A stretch of DNA of 64,000 nt from an uncultured Dokdonia sp. (GCF_947496725.1 NZ_CANMDS010000001.1:310001-374000), one strand, 5' to 3'; shown: positions 25,648 through 34,523, counted from the first letter of the stretch. Numbers and translations are program-made. The notes: generated by a model from the sequence alone, not told the origin.

Positions 25648-26685
25648 ATGGACATTAGAAACATCGATATTAAGAATCAAGTTATACCCTTCTTAATTCC
25701 TCTTGCTCTTTTAAGCCTGTTGATTTTTATTTCAAAATCAAATCAGTTTACAGCAAACCCTAGTTTAATTTCTGTGTGGATAACTATAGACTTAATTCTA
25801 ACCGTTCCATTAATTTATTTTCTTTTAATTCGAAAAAATGCAGTTCCAAAGAACACAGTTGTTATAGCTTTACTTATTGGTCTATTTATCTGTTACAAAA
25901 TAATACCCGCAGAAAATCAGACCGTATTGCCAGTATTAGGAACCTGGTTGTTGCCTATTTTAGAAATTGGAATTCTCGTATATATCTTAGTAAACCTTCG
26001 AAAGGCACGACTGAACTATAGACAAAATAGAGATAACCATATAGATTTTTATACGACTGTAAAAACAATTTCTCAAGATCTTCTCCCTAAGTTTATGGCT
26101 AGAATAATTGCTACAGAAATTACAGTAGTGTACTATGCAATTATAAATTGGAAACGCCGCCCACTTAAAAATGGAGAATTTTCAATTCATAAAAAAAGCG
26201 CATCTATTTCAATATTACTGGGCATTATGCTCATCATAGGCGTAGAGGCTACAGTCTTTCATTATATTTTAGAACAAGAGGGCAATCCAAAAGCTTGGTT
26301 GATTACCTTTTTAAGCATCTATACATTACTACAAATTCTAGGTTTGCTAAAATCTATTATTAAAAGACCAATCTCTTTTGAAGAAGATATCCTTCGTTTA
26401 AGATATGGGATAATGAAAGAAACTTCTATTGAGTTAAACAACATTAAAAGTATTGTACTTTCTTCTAAAAATATGCAACAAAAAACAAGTAGGCTCTCCA
26501 TTTTTGGTAGATATGAGACTCATAATGTAATCTTAACTCTCAAGAACACTGAAACGCTCTATAGCCTATATGGCATTAAAAATAATTATACAACAATCTC
26601 ATTTTATGTAGACGAACCACAAAAATTTTTCAATAAGACGTGTGAATCTATTGAGAAATCTCAATTGAAGTCTTCTATTAACTAA
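25648..26685 (+). CDS. Polytopic membrane protein with C-terminal PH-like domain (gene E)
   Basis: The 345-residue protein has about six or seven membrane helices (residues about 13-30, 40-61, 70-86, 92-116, 187-209, 217-236). A soluble region of about 105 residues follows, alternating beta strands (ISFEEDILRLRYGIMKETSIEL, in pieces) that resemble bacterial PH-like domains. No enzyme motif is seen. No attC-like element stands before it; it follows unit D after 39 bases, so it may be carried with it. Function is unknown. Confidence 0.6.
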   Translation: MDIRNIDIKNQVIPFLIPLALLSLLIFISKSNQFTANPSLISVWITIDLILTVPLIYFLLIRKNAVPKNTVVIALLIGLFICYKIIPAENQTVLPVLGTWLLPILEIGILVYILVNLRKARLNYRQNRDNHIDFYTTVKTISQDLLPKFMARIIATEITVVYYAIINWKRRPLKNGEFSIHKKSASISILLGIMLIIGVEATVFHYILEQEGNPKAWLITFLSIYTLLQILGLLKSIIKRPISFEEDILRLRYGIMKETSIELNNIKSIVLSSKNMQQKTSRLSIFGRYETHNVILTLKNTETLYSLYGIKNNYTTISFYVDEPQKFFNKTCESIEKSQLKSSIN

Positions 26686-27070
26686 TGTGATTTTTGTTCT
26701 GAGTCTCAAGATTGTTTGCCTAGACGGACATAAATACTAAAGAAAAACGGTCTTACGTTTGTGTATTATTTCTAATAATAACTAAAGCTAAACGCAGTGA
26801 GGCCTTTAAGGCAAAACCGAAAGGTCTGAGTTTATTAATGAAGTTGCTATATCTTATAAATGTAGCTTCGTGCGTAGACGGAAACAAAAAGTTTGCTTGT
26901 CACCGCACTAATCATAGCCGAGACCGGTACCTTTCTCTCGGTCATTCCTCTCTCGTCTGAGGCAAGAACTATTACATAACGCTTCCCGAAGTACATCGGG
27001 ATTTGAAAGCTCTATGCGCGGCGACAGATTCACAAATAAGTGTATATTTAAATAATCAATTAAAAAACAA
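26686..27070. other. 385-base non-coding segment with degraded repeats
   Basis: Contains a partial copy of the long repeat (26935-27050: CTCTCGGTCATTCC, GCAAGAACTATTACATAACGC, GAAAGCTCTATGCGCGGCG). Within it is an imperfect CCCGA...TCGGG hairpin (26984-27000), then GTATATTTAAATAATCAATT just before gene F. A TAGACGGA motif occurs twice. No ORF is supported. Confidence 0.55.
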
Positions 27071-27775
27071 ATGACAGACAACAACTTAAGTAAAAAGGTT
27101 AATTTTCTAATTTTCTATTCAATAATCAGTACAACATTCTTTTTATTATTTATAGTGTATTTAAATATTCAAAAAAATAAAAATCTTGATGAGTTAACAG
27201 TTAAACGTATAAACTTAGTGGATGAATCTGGAACGAATTTAAGAATGGTCATCAGCAATGAAGTTCGACAACACCCAGGAATCATTAATGGAGAAAAACT
27301 CAAACCACGAGAAAGGCCGTCAGGAATGATTTTTTTTAATTCTGCTGGAGATGAATGCGGAGGATTGATATATGACGGAAATAAAAATGACGCTGGGATG
27401 GTTTTATCAGTAGACAAATTTCGTGATGACCAAATTATGCAACTTCAGTATATGGAAAATACAAAAAACAATGCTAGAAAATATGGATTGCAATTATGGG
27501 ATTACCCTAAAGAAAACACCAACCAAGAACGAAACAAAAGGTTTGAAAAATTAGATTCAATTAACGATAAACTTTTAAATAAAAATGAATATCAAAAAAT
27601 GAAACTGGACAGCTTACTAATGGAAGACAGACTATTTATAGGAAAAAATTTCAACAAAGATGTTGGACTATTCATTAATGATAAAACAGGAAATCCAAGA
27701 ATCAAAATATACATTGATAATAATGATACGCCTAAAATTGAACTTTTAGATATAAATGGAAAAACGATAAAATAA
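27071..27775 (+). CDS. Membrane-anchored hypothetical protein (gene F)
   Basis: The 234-residue protein has one membrane helix (about 12-32) and an extracytoplasmic region with repeated beta-like modules (KRINLVDESGTNLRMVIS, GLFINDKTGNPRIKIYID, PKIELLDINGK). Blocks RQHPGI, RERPSGMIFFN and YGLQLWD look conserved in a Bacteroidetes family I recall as hypothetical. The function is unknown. Its end is followed by ACCTAAC (a perfect RYYYAAC core), but no matching GTTAGGT is seen at its start. Confidence 0.6.
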   Translation: MTDNNLSKKVNFLIFYSIISTTFFLLFIVYLNIQKNKNLDELTVKRINLVDESGTNLRMVISNEVRQHPGIINGEKLKPRERPSGMIFFNSAGDECGGLIYDGNKNDAGMVLSVDKFRDDQIMQLQYMENTKNNARKYGLQLWDYPKENTNQERNKRFEKLDSINDKLLNKNEYQKMKLDSLLMEDRLFIGKNFNKDVGLFINDKTGNPRIKIYIDNNDTPKIELLDINGKTIK

Positions 27776-28205
27776 CATCACCTAACAAGGCATATAATTA
27801 ATGCCCTCCGGGACACTAATCATATACCAAAACGTGGTGGCTAATTACCAAAAGCCTCGCAGACCACGATAAAATAAGCTACACAAAAGACAGTTGCATA
27901 CTTGGTAATTACCGCAATCATATGGCTACGCTTCAAAATAGGTTTAAGAGCGATTGTAAGGGCTATAATCAAGGTTCTTTACCCCTATTTTAATCTATAA
28001 TTTTCATCGTGGCGTCTTCCTGATTTTACGCTTTCGCGAAAGCGTAATTATTACATAATTATTTTTTTGAATTATGCTCAAAGCATATCTCAAATTCATA
28101 AATAAGTGTATATTTAGGCCGTCAATTAAAAAAATCAATCAATGCAGGCTATCGATTTCTAAGACGTATAATCGTCACTAGATATCCTGTTACAATCAAT
28201 CAAGA
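27776..28205. other. 430-base non-coding segment with partial long repeat and palindrome
   Basis: CACCTAACAAGGCATATAAT follows gene F. A partial long repeat runs 27822-27976, then the 18-bp palindrome (28028-28045), then ATATTTAGGCCGTCAATTAAA (from 28108, the AT-rich module). No ORF is supported. Confidence 0.6.
28028..28045. repeat. Flavobacterial palindrome, site 8
   Basis: Perfect ACGCTTTCGCGAAAGCGT inside the island, left of gene G. Confidence 0.95.
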
Positions 28206-28904
28206 ATGAAAAAATTCCAACTATTTCTAGTATCAATTTTATGTAGTCTTTTTTTAAACTGTAGCACAGATGATACTGACTCTACCGAAAACCAAATGGT
28301 AGATAGCTCAGAGTATCTTTACTTTGTTTCGGGAAAAATTAATGGAGAAAGCTTTGTGTACGGTCTTCGTAATGACGCTACTTCACTAGACTATCAGATC
28401 ATATCAAGAATTCCGCTAGAGGGTGCTGTTTGCGCTACCAGTCAAGATCAAGGGCTAGATTATAAAGTAACATACGGTTCTTCTATTTATCCCAATTTTG
28501 ATAATGAAGATTCTCAACCAAGTCTCGGGTTTAACTTTGTAAGATTTTACAGATGCTCTAGTGAAGAGTCCTCTTCACAAGCTTTTAATAGTCTCTTTCC
28601 AACTGGCAATTATGAATATGCACTAGACGATAATTCTTCTGGGACAATGGGACAGATAGGTATAGACTACTCACCTATTGCTAGTGATGTTAGTACCTAC
28701 TATGAATCATATGGAGCAAATGATGCGTCTAATTCATTTACCATTACTAGCACAGCAAGTAATAATGACTCCCTCCTTGGAACCCTAGTTAATGTAAGGC
28801 AGATTATAGAAGGAACCTTTACAGTAAGACTATACAACGTAAATGATGCTTCAGATTTTGTAGACATTACAGATGGACAATTTAAAATTACAGTGTCTAA
28901 GTAA
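28206..28904 (+). CDS. Putative lipoprotein (gene G)
   Basis: The 232-residue protein has a lipoprotein signal peptide with lipobox LFLNC (cysteine near 19), then an acidic tether DDTDSTEN. No domain is recognised; it is predicted to be a secreted beta-rich protein. It is unlike the other island genes in being flanked on both sides by intact copies of the core-genome palindrome (28028, 29064). This may mark it as a piece of resident chromosome or an earlier acquisition. Its upstream end CCTGTTACAATC still resembles a cassette start, but no matching end is seen. Confidence 0.65.
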   Translation: MKKFQLFLVSILCSLFLNCSTDDTDSTENQMVDSSEYLYFVSGKINGESFVYGLRNDATSLDYQIISRIPLEGAVCATSQDQGLDYKVTYGSSIYPNFDNEDSQPSLGFNFVRFYRCSSEESSSQAFNSLFPTGNYEYALDDNSSGTMGQIGIDYSPIASDVSTYYESYGANDASNSFTITSTASNNDSLLGTLVNVRQIIEGTFTVRLYNVNDASDFVDITDGQFKITVSK

Positions 28905-29063
28905 CCTCTTATCTTCATCACCTTCTAAACTTAGAGAGTGATTTATATAACAACCTTATATAAGGATGACTGCTCCTTATTTAAGCAGCATACTACATTT
29001 CTCTCTAGATAAGTAATAGATAAAACGGCGACTTACATAGTACGTTCGGTTAGTTGTTTTATT

Positions 29064-29081
29064 ACGCTTTCGCGAAAGCGT
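29064..29081. repeat. Flavobacterial palindrome, site 9
   Basis: Perfect ACGCTTTCGCGAAAGCGT, right of gene G. Confidence 0.95.
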
Positions 29082-29130
29082 CAACTTTCTCAAATACTCG
29101 TATATTTAGAAAATCAATTAAAAAACAATC

Positions 29131-29196
29131 AACAGAGCCTCTCCATCAATCCCGATAGCTATCGGGAGCCGTACTTGCTTTATGTAGTGGTCTGTT
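29131..29196 (+). repeat. attC-like intergenic element d with nested palindrome
   Basis: From AAC (29131-29133) to GTT (29194-29196). The outer stem CAACAGA (29130-29136) pairs perfectly with TCTGTTG (29191-29197). Inside is an 18-bp perfect palindrome TCCCGATAGCTATCGGGA (29150-29167). Confidence 0.82.
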
Positions 29197-29215
29197 GTAG
29201 AATATTTAAAGCCGA

Positions 29216-30049
29216 ATGAATAATCACGTCAAAAATCAACATTACGTTCCGCAATTCTTGTTAAGAAATTTTTCGAGTAGTGGACAGAAATTTATTTGGG
29301 CTTTTGACAAGAACGAAAAATATAACGTTCGGAATCAAATAAAGGAGCGCGCAATAAAAAAAGTAGCAAGTGAAGAATATTTCTATGACCAATTCAAAAA
29401 TAGTAGAGTTGGAAGTTATGAATATGCGCTACAAAACGCTGAAGACATCTCTGCCCCCATTATTAAAGAAATAATAAAAAATCGGAGTATCGAAGATCTT
29501 ACGGAAGATCAAAGAAGAACTTTGTCTTTTTTCATTACACTTCAAAATTTAAGAACAAAAGGGCACTTATTTCAAACTGAAATATTAATGGACAATATGT
29601 CTGTACAATTGAAAGATAAGGCCAATATAAGTATTCCAAAAATTGACCATAAAAAAATTTGGTTTTCAATGTTGGAGCAATCAACTAACTTCTATGAAGT
29701 TCTAATGAATAAAGTATGGATGTTAAGCGAGAGCGACGACGAATTTATAATTTCAGATAATCCAGTTACTTTACAAAATACTACTGATAGAAGTAAAATT
29801 AGAGGAACCTTGGGGCTTGATAGCTACGGAATTGAGATTTATTTACCAATTTCACCATCATTGACAATAAATTTATTCTGTGAAAAGTTCCTTTCTCAAA
29901 ATGGGTATCAGAAAAATACTATGCCTAATTTAAAATGTAAACCAGAAAATATTGAAAACTTGAATTGGCTCCAAATTGCTTATTCTGAAAGATTTATCTT
30001 TTCACATAAAAATGATTTTGGACTTGTAAAAAGAATTTTAAATAAATAA
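29216..30049 (+). CDS. DUF4238 family protein (gene H)
   Basis: The 277-residue protein opens with NHVKNQHYVPQFLLRNFS, the signature of DUF4238. IISDNPVTLQN near residue 180 and the SPSLTINLF block match the family's usual course. No signal peptide is seen. Such proteins are scattered in accessory regions of many bacteria with no proven function. It begins 20 bases after attC-like element d. Its start GTTGTAGAAT has no good inverted partner at its end, so this unit's right boundary is uncertain. Confidence 0.78.
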   Translation: MNNHVKNQHYVPQFLLRNFSSSGQKFIWAFDKNEKYNVRNQIKERAIKKVASEEYFYDQFKNSRVGSYEYALQNAEDISAPIIKEIIKNRSIEDLTEDQRRTLSFFITLQNLRTKGHLFQTEILMDNMSVQLKDKANISIPKIDHKKIWFSMLEQSTNFYEVLMNKVWMLSESDDEFIISDNPVTLQNTTDRSKIRGTLGLDSYGIEIYLPISPSLTINLFCEKFLSQNGYQKNTMPNLKCKPENIENLNWLQIAYSERFIFSHKNDFGLVKRILNK

Positions 30050-30114
30050 ACACAAGCACTCCATTAATCCCGATAGCTATCGGAAGCCGCACTCGCTTTA
30101 TGTAGTGGCCAGTA
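30049..30114 (+). repeat. attC-like intergenic element e
   Basis: Same layout: AAC (30049-30051), CCGATAGCTATCGG (30070-30083), the shared module (30086-30115). The end reads CCAGTAAC rather than CTGTTG, so the GTT core is mutated. Confidence 0.72.
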
Positions 30115-30124
30115 ACAAGTAATT

Positions 30125-30583
30125 ATGAAAAAATACATCTGTATATTAATGGCAGTTATCGTCTGGAGTTGTTCATCTTCAAAGGATGTGATTATAGAAC
30201 CAAAGTATTCTGATTTTAAAATAGTAAATACACCAGTAGTAGTTGAAAACGATACAATTTATGTAAACGAACTTCGATTTTACGAAATGGAATCAGCTAC
30301 AGATGCAAAGAAACTAATGCGTCAGAATTATGGTAAATGGAGCGAAAAGTTAAGTGGATTACATCACCAAATTATTAAAAGAATTGTTTGGCAGGATGTA
30401 AAGCTCATAGACGGAAATGACAAAACCTTCACTGTGGTAACTGACGGAACTGAATCGATGTATGATTATTTTACTTGCCTAATCGTTTTTGACTCTGAAA
30501 AGAAGGATTGCTTTAAAGATGGACACCCTTATAAAGAGGAATTAATTAATTTATTTACCGACAAAATGGATAAAATTAAATAG
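30125..30583 (+). CDS. Small putative lipoprotein (gene I)
   Basis: The 152-residue protein has a signal peptide ending in IVWSC, a plausible lipobox, then CSSSKD. The mature part has no recognised domain (WQDVKLIDGNDKTFTVVTDGTE in its centre, split for length). Probably an exported small protein. It starts 10 bases after attC-like element e. Confidence 0.58.
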   Translation: MKKYICILMAVIVWSCSSSKDVIIEPKYSDFKIVNTPVVVENDTIYVNELRFYEMESATDAKKLMRQNYGKWSEKLSGLHHQIIKRIVWQDVKLIDGNDKTFTVVTDGTESMYDYFTCLIVFDSEKKDCFKDGHPYKEELINLFTDKMDKIK

Positions 30584-30627
30584 GCCCTCTTTGTGTCAAT
30601 AATTTAGAAGAATCAATTAAAAATCAA

Positions 30628-30683
30628 AACCAATAATCCCGATAGCTATCGGGAGCCGCACTCGCTTTATGTAGTGGCCTGTT
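30628..30683 (+). repeat. attC-like intergenic element f
   Basis: AAC (30628-30630) to GTT (30681-30683), with the 18-bp palindrome TCCCGATAGCTATCGGGA at 30637-30654 and the shared module at 30655-30684. Confidence 0.8.
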
Positions 30684-30701
30684 GTAAAAGATTTAAAAAA
30701 A

Positions 30702-31274
30702 ATGAAACGATTACTATATTTAATATTACTAATTGTAATTTCCTGCTCGAGCACATCTCAATTGCCAAGACCTGAAATACAATCCGAAATTCCAGCCTCC
30801 ATATTGAATTCAAATGGAATTGCCGCCATTAATCCAAATTATAAAAACTCATATTTTAGACTCCTACCTTACTTGTTTTTTAATGAAAGTAGCACTTTTA
30901 ATGAAATTCAAGGTGATTTTTATAATGTAAAATTCAATGCCAATTCTAACTTAAATATAATGCCGGGGTTTAGGAGTGAATATGGAAATTACCAAAATTC
31001 TTTAATAGTTCTAATCGCAATGAGTGAGACATCAACCTTACCAATAAAAGATATACCCATTTCTGTTGAATCAAGTAAAAATGGAGCTTTTAAACAGGGG
31101 AAATTGATTGGAAATAATCAAATTAATAAATCACAGCAGCGAGTTTTATTTGTAAAAAAGCTGGAATTAGAAAATCGATTTGATGTTTTAAATAAAATTA
31201 ATGATGACGTAATAACTGTTAAGATTGGAGAACAGGTTTATACATTCTTAAACCCTGAAATTAAACTGGATTAA
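30702..31274 (+). CDS. Putative lipoprotein (gene J)
   Basis: The 190-residue protein has a short signal peptide with lipobox IVISC (cysteine at 15). No known domain. The unit begins GTTGTAAAAG (30681-30690) and ends GTTTTAGAAC (31278-31287), an 8/10 inverted match just past its stop codon. Function is unknown. Confidence 0.6.
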   Translation: MKRLLYLILLIVISCSSTSQLPRPEIQSEIPASILNSNGIAAINPNYKNSYFRLLPYLFFNESSTFNEIQGDFYNVKFNANSNLNIMPGFRSEYGNYQNSLIVLIAMSETSTLPIKDIPISVESSKNGAFKQGKLIGNNQINKSQQRVLFVKKLELENRFDVLNKINDDVITVKIGEQVYTFLNPEIKLD

Positions 31275-31284
31275 AACGTTTTAG

Positions 31285-31347
31285 AACAAAACCACAAAGT
31301 AAAACATACCAGCGAAATGCCGCACTCGCTTTGTGTTAAGGGCTGTT
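31285..31347 (+). repeat. attC-like intergenic element g
   Basis: A 63-base element from AAC (31285-31287) to GTT (31345-31347). CACAAAG pairs with CTTTGTG, and AGCGA with TCGCT. Its right core GTTAGAC is a perfect GTTRRRY. Confidence 0.82.
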
Positions 31348-32383
31348 AGACAACATTAAAAATGAACATTCGAAATCTATTTATAATATTTTTATTTTTA
31401 TCAATTGTCAGCTGTATTTCAGGCAATCAGAATAGAGAAACTGATATTGAAAGATTAAAACTAAACGGACAAGTAAAATCTTACTTAAAAACGATTCATA
31501 GAAGTTCGAACGCATTGAAAGACACAATCGAAACCACACTCAAAGAACAGCACAGAGAACTTACTTTATTTGACAAAAACGGTAATATCATAGAAGAAAT
31601 AAGTTTCAAGAAAGATGGTGAACGATATAAAAAGTGGATTTCAGTTTATAATAGCGAAGGAGATGAAATTGAAAAAGTCGAAATTAAATATCCTAATGAT
31701 ACTCTTAAACGCTGGTTAAATAAATATGATAATTCTGGAAACAAAATAGAATCATTAATTTATGATAGTAATGATTCAATTTTAAGACATACCAAATCAT
31801 CCTACAATGACTTTAATAAAGAAACTGAATCGACAATTCTTAAGAGTAAAAAAGCAAAAAATCAATTAGTAAAAGTTGGTTATGAATATGACAAAGATGG
31901 TAATAGGCTAAAAACAACAAGACATTATGCTGACAATTCAAAAACTGAATGGTTTACTAAATATGATTCGTTTGGAAATGAAACTGAATGGAGAGTTTAC
32001 GACCGAAAAGGAAATATGGAAAGAATAGATTCTACAAACTATATTTATTTCGATAACGGTAAGGTTAAGGAAGAAAAAATGTTTTCTTCGAATGATATTC
32101 CAGGTGTTTTTGGTATTTCAAAATACAATAAAAATGAAGATGAAATTGAATACATTGAATTTTTAAATGATTCCATTACTTCTAGAGAAATATACATTTA
32201 CGACAATAATAGTAGTCAGATAACAAAATATTATGACTCGAATGGCGAGCTTGAATCGACCATAAAATTGACTTCTGAATTTGATGAAAATAGAAATCTT
32301 ATCAAAAAATCGAAATTCAAGAATGGTACGTTAAGAACGATTAAAGAATATAAAATTGAATACTATAAATAACGTTGCCTAAC
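31345..32383 (+). other. Cassette-like unit K with near-perfect inverted ends
   Basis: GTTAGACAAC (31345-31354) and GTTGCCTAAC (32374-32383) match 9/10 as inverted repeats. Both ends fit the integron core consensus exactly (GTTRRRY / RYYYAAC). Confidence 0.75.
31362..32372 (+). CDS. Lipoprotein with YD-like repeats (gene K)
   Basis: The 336-residue protein has a signal peptide and lipobox SIVSC (cysteine near 18). The rest consists of repeated blocks of the type LFDKNGN-IEE, VYNSEGDEIEK, KYDNSGNKIES, EYDKDGNRLKT, KYDSFGNETEW, similar to YD/RHS or MORN-like beta repeats about 20-30 residues long. This suggests a secreted or surface repeat protein. No toxin domain or enzyme motif is seen. Unit ends fit the integron core consensus. 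Confidence 0.62.
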   Translation: MNIRNLFIIFLFLSIVSCISGNQNRETDIERLKLNGQVKSYLKTIHRSSNALKDTIETTLKEQHRELTLFDKNGNIIEEISFKKDGERYKKWISVYNSEGDEIEKVEIKYPNDTLKRWLNKYDNSGNKIESLIYDSNDSILRHTKSSYNDFNKETESTILKSKKAKNQLVKVGYEYDKDGNRLKTTRHYADNSKTEWFTKYDSFGNETEWRVYDRKGNMERIDSTNYIYFDNGKVKEEKMFSSNDIPGVFGISKYNKNEDEIEYIEFLNDSITSREIYIYDNNSSQITKYYDSNGELESTIKLTSEFDENRNLIKKSKFKNGTLRTIKEYKIEYYK

Positions 32384-32635
32384 TAAGAACTGAGTTAAAA
32401 ACAAATCCATTACCGCAAAGCTCAATCAGTTTTTAAATTAAACTTTATCTAGAATTCCACAATCATTATTCACTCATACCCTCTACTATTTCCCTCCTAC
32501 TCCATAAAAAGAAGCAACATCTTGAGATATAATTTTATTTAAAAAGTCCAAAAGATGTATTTTCACGTACTTTTGTAAACTGCGATGGGGTACATCGTCG
32601 TTTTTATATAAAATATCATTTAATTTTTCAGATTT
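32384..32635. other. Right boundary of the island
   Basis: TAAGAACTGAGTTAAAA (32384-32400) also follows the end of unit D (AAGAACTGAGTTAAAA, 25595-25610), with one extra T here. It is a shared post-cassette sequence. No ORF is seen. TACTTTTG at 32568-32575 is a candidate -7 box for the next gene. Confidence 0.5.
32568..32575 (+). promoter_or_regulatory. Candidate -7 box
   Basis: TACTTTTG matches TAnnTTTG about 60 bases before the ATG at 32636. The -33 TTG is not seen at the usual spacing. Confidence 0.4.
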
Positions 32636-33223
32636 ATGAACGCTATTACAAAGGCTTTTGCTTTTATATTCCTCCTTTCTTTTACCGCTGTACAAGCACA
32701 AGATGCCTCAAAGAGCATTGATGATCAATTTACAGAGGTTATAGATGGTTCAAACAATTACCAGAAGTTTAAGGTGATTGAAAAAGTAAAAATGACCCGC
32801 CTACAGCAAAACACAAAAAAACGCATAGACGGCCTACAGGCAGAGATAGAAAATCTTAAGTCAGAAATGGCACAGCAGCAAGCGGCTGCAGCACAGGTAA
32901 GCACAGACCTTGCTCAAACACAGGCTACACTAGAAACAACAGAAGGTGAGAAAGACTCAATGAACTTTTTTGGCGCTCAAATGAGTAAAGGCAACTACAA
33001 CACGATGGTATGGAGTATTGCTGGAGTATTATTGCTTGCGTTGTTATTTTTTATATTCAAATTTAGAAGTAGTAACGTACTTACTAAAACGGCACAGCAC
33101 AAACTAGATGAGACAGAGGCAGAGTTTGAAGATTACCGCCGTAAAGCCTTAGAGAAAGAGCAAAAACTAGGTCGTCAGCTACAAGATGAGCGCAACAGAG
33201 CGCTTAAATCTTCAAAAGGGTAA
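32636..33223 (+). CDS. Exported coiled-coil membrane protein
   Basis: The 195-residue protein has a signal peptide (cleavage after AVQAQ), a coiled coil (about 55-105, with LQAEIENLKSEMAQQQ), one membrane helix (about 125-142) and a second charged coil to the C-terminus. Similar genes sit upstream of trmD in flavobacteria and are sometimes mislabelled by neighbourhood. A structural or envelope-linking role is possible, but no function is known. First core gene to the right of the island. Confidence 0.75.
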   Translation: MNAITKAFAFIFLLSFTAVQAQDASKSIDDQFTEVIDGSNNYQKFKVIEKVKMTRLQQNTKKRIDGLQAEIENLKSEMAQQQAAAAQVSTDLAQTQATLETTEGEKDSMNFFGAQMSKGNYNTMVWSIAGVLLLALLFFIFKFRSSNVLTKTAQHKLDETEAEFEDYRRKALEKEQKLGRQLQDERNRALKSSKG

Positions 33224-33276
33224 GCACTCGTTTTATTAATACTATAAAATCTGTACTTTAGGGTATAGATTTTTTT

Positions 33277-33720
33277 ATGCATATACGCCAGGCTACACTT
33301 ACAGATCTTGAGTTTATTATCCCGCTCTTTGATGGGTATAGACAGTTTTATAAACAACCGTCAGATATAGAGGGGGCTCGCTCCTTCCTTAAAGAACGGT
33401 TTACACATAATGAGAGTACCATTTACATCGCTCATACTGAAAGTAATACGCAGGAGGTAGTAGGTTTCACGCAAGTGTACCCCCTATTTTCTTCGGTAAG
33501 TATGGAGCGTATGTTATTGCTCAATGATTTATATATTCATCCAGACCATAGAGGAAAAGGTATAGGTACCTTGCTTATAAATCGTGTTAAAGAGTTATGT
33601 ACAGCCAAAGGGCAAAAAGGCATTGCATTACAAACGGGTACTACAAACCCAGCACAAAAACTTTATGAGCGTCTAGGCTTTACAAAAGACCCCGATTTAC
33701 ATTACTTTTGGGCTCGCTAG
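33277..33720 (+). CDS. GNAT-family N-acetyltransferase
   Basis: The 147-residue protein has the classic acetyl-CoA loop [14 protein letters not shown] (near residue 90) and the downstream [12 protein letters not shown] block. Substrate unknown. It lies 34 bases upstream of trmD and is probably in the same transcript. Confidence 0.88.
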   Translation: MHIRQATLTDLEFIIPLFDGYRQFYKQPSDIEGARSFLKERFTHNESTIYIAHTESNTQEVVGFTQVYPLFSSVSMERMLLLNDLYIHPDHRGKGIGTLLINRVKELCTAKGQKGIALQTGTTNPAQKLYERLGFTKDPDLHYFWAR

Positions 33721-33754
33721 CGCAAGACCTGCCTCGCATTACAATTGTATACTT

Positions 33755-34432
33755 ATGAGAATAGATATTATTACCGTCGTACCAGAGTTATTAAAGAGTC
33801 CTTTTGAGGCCTCTATAATGCAACGCTCTATTGCAAAAGGTCTGGTAGAAGTACAGTTTCACAATTTGCGAGACTATACAGATACTAAGTATAAGCAGGT
33901 AGATGACTACCAGTTTGGCGGAGGTGCAGGTATGGTAATGCAAATTGAGCCTATAGATAAATGTATCTCTAAGCTCAAATCTGAGCGTGATTATGACGAG
34001 GTTATCTATATGACTCCAGATGGTGAGACGCTAGACCAAGGGATGGCAAACACGCTATCGCTCAAAGGCAACATTATCATACTATGTGGACACTACAAAG
34101 GTGTAGACCAGCGTGTGAGAGATCATTTTATTACTAAGGAAATCTCTATAGGAGACTACGTACTAAGCGGTGGCGAGCTAGGCGCTCTGATACTTTGCGA
34201 TGCGGTGATACGTTTAATTCCTGGGGTGCTAGGTAATGAGACTTCGGCGCTTACAGATAGTTTTCAAGATGGATTACTCGCTCCACCTATTTACACACGC
34301 CCAGCAGATTATAAAGGCTGGAAAGTTCCTGAGATTCTCACCAGTGGCAATACTCCTAAGGTAGAAGAGTGGCGAGAAGAACAAGCATATATAAGAACAA
34401 AAGAAAGAAGACCAGACTTACTAGAGGAGTAA
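33755..34432 (+). CDS. trmD: tRNA (guanine(37)-N1)-methyltransferase TrmD
   Basis: The 225-residue protein is a SPOUT methyltransferase that forms m1G37 next to the anticodon using [46 protein letters not shown] and [13 protein letters not shown] (SAM-binding knot) are all present. The palindrome at 34438 follows 6 bases after the stop. Confidence 0.95.
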   Translation: MRIDIITVVPELLKSPFEASIMQRSIAKGLVEVQFHNLRDYTDTKYKQVDDYQFGGGAGMVMQIEPIDKCISKLKSERDYDEVIYMTPDGETLDQGMANTLSLKGNIIILCGHYKGVDQRVRDHFITKEISIGDYVLSGGELGALILCDAVIRLIPGVLGNETSALTDSFQDGLLAPPIYTRPADYKGWKVPEILTSGNTPKVEEWREEQAYIRTKERRPDLLEE

Positions 34433-34437
34433 TGAGT

Positions 34438-34455
34438 ACGCTTTCGCGAAAGCGT
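34438..34455. repeat. Flavobacterial palindrome, site 10
   Basis: Perfect ACGCTTTCGCGAAAGCGT between trmD and prfB. Confidence 0.95.
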
Positions 34456-34523
34456 AACAACCCACATTCTCAACACCTAGAAGTTTATAGCATTTTAAAT
34501 TACATACCCAGCAAGGGAAGCAT

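Larger units (their letters stand above)
28905..29215. other. 311-base non-coding segment
   Basis: Contains a CCTTATATAAGG palindrome (28953-28964), the 18-bp palindrome at 29064-29081, the AT-rich module (29098-29127) and attC-like element d. Confidence 0.6.

Noticed and set aside
21081-31347. CRISPR array
   Set aside because: Repeats are far apart, of unequal length, imperfect, and separated by genes; no cas genes.
29216-32372. Toxin-immunity or anti-phage system made of genes H-K
   Set aside because: Tempting by location, but no nuclease, toxin, NTPase or known defence motif is visible; a DUF4238 protein and lipoproteins alone do not support it.
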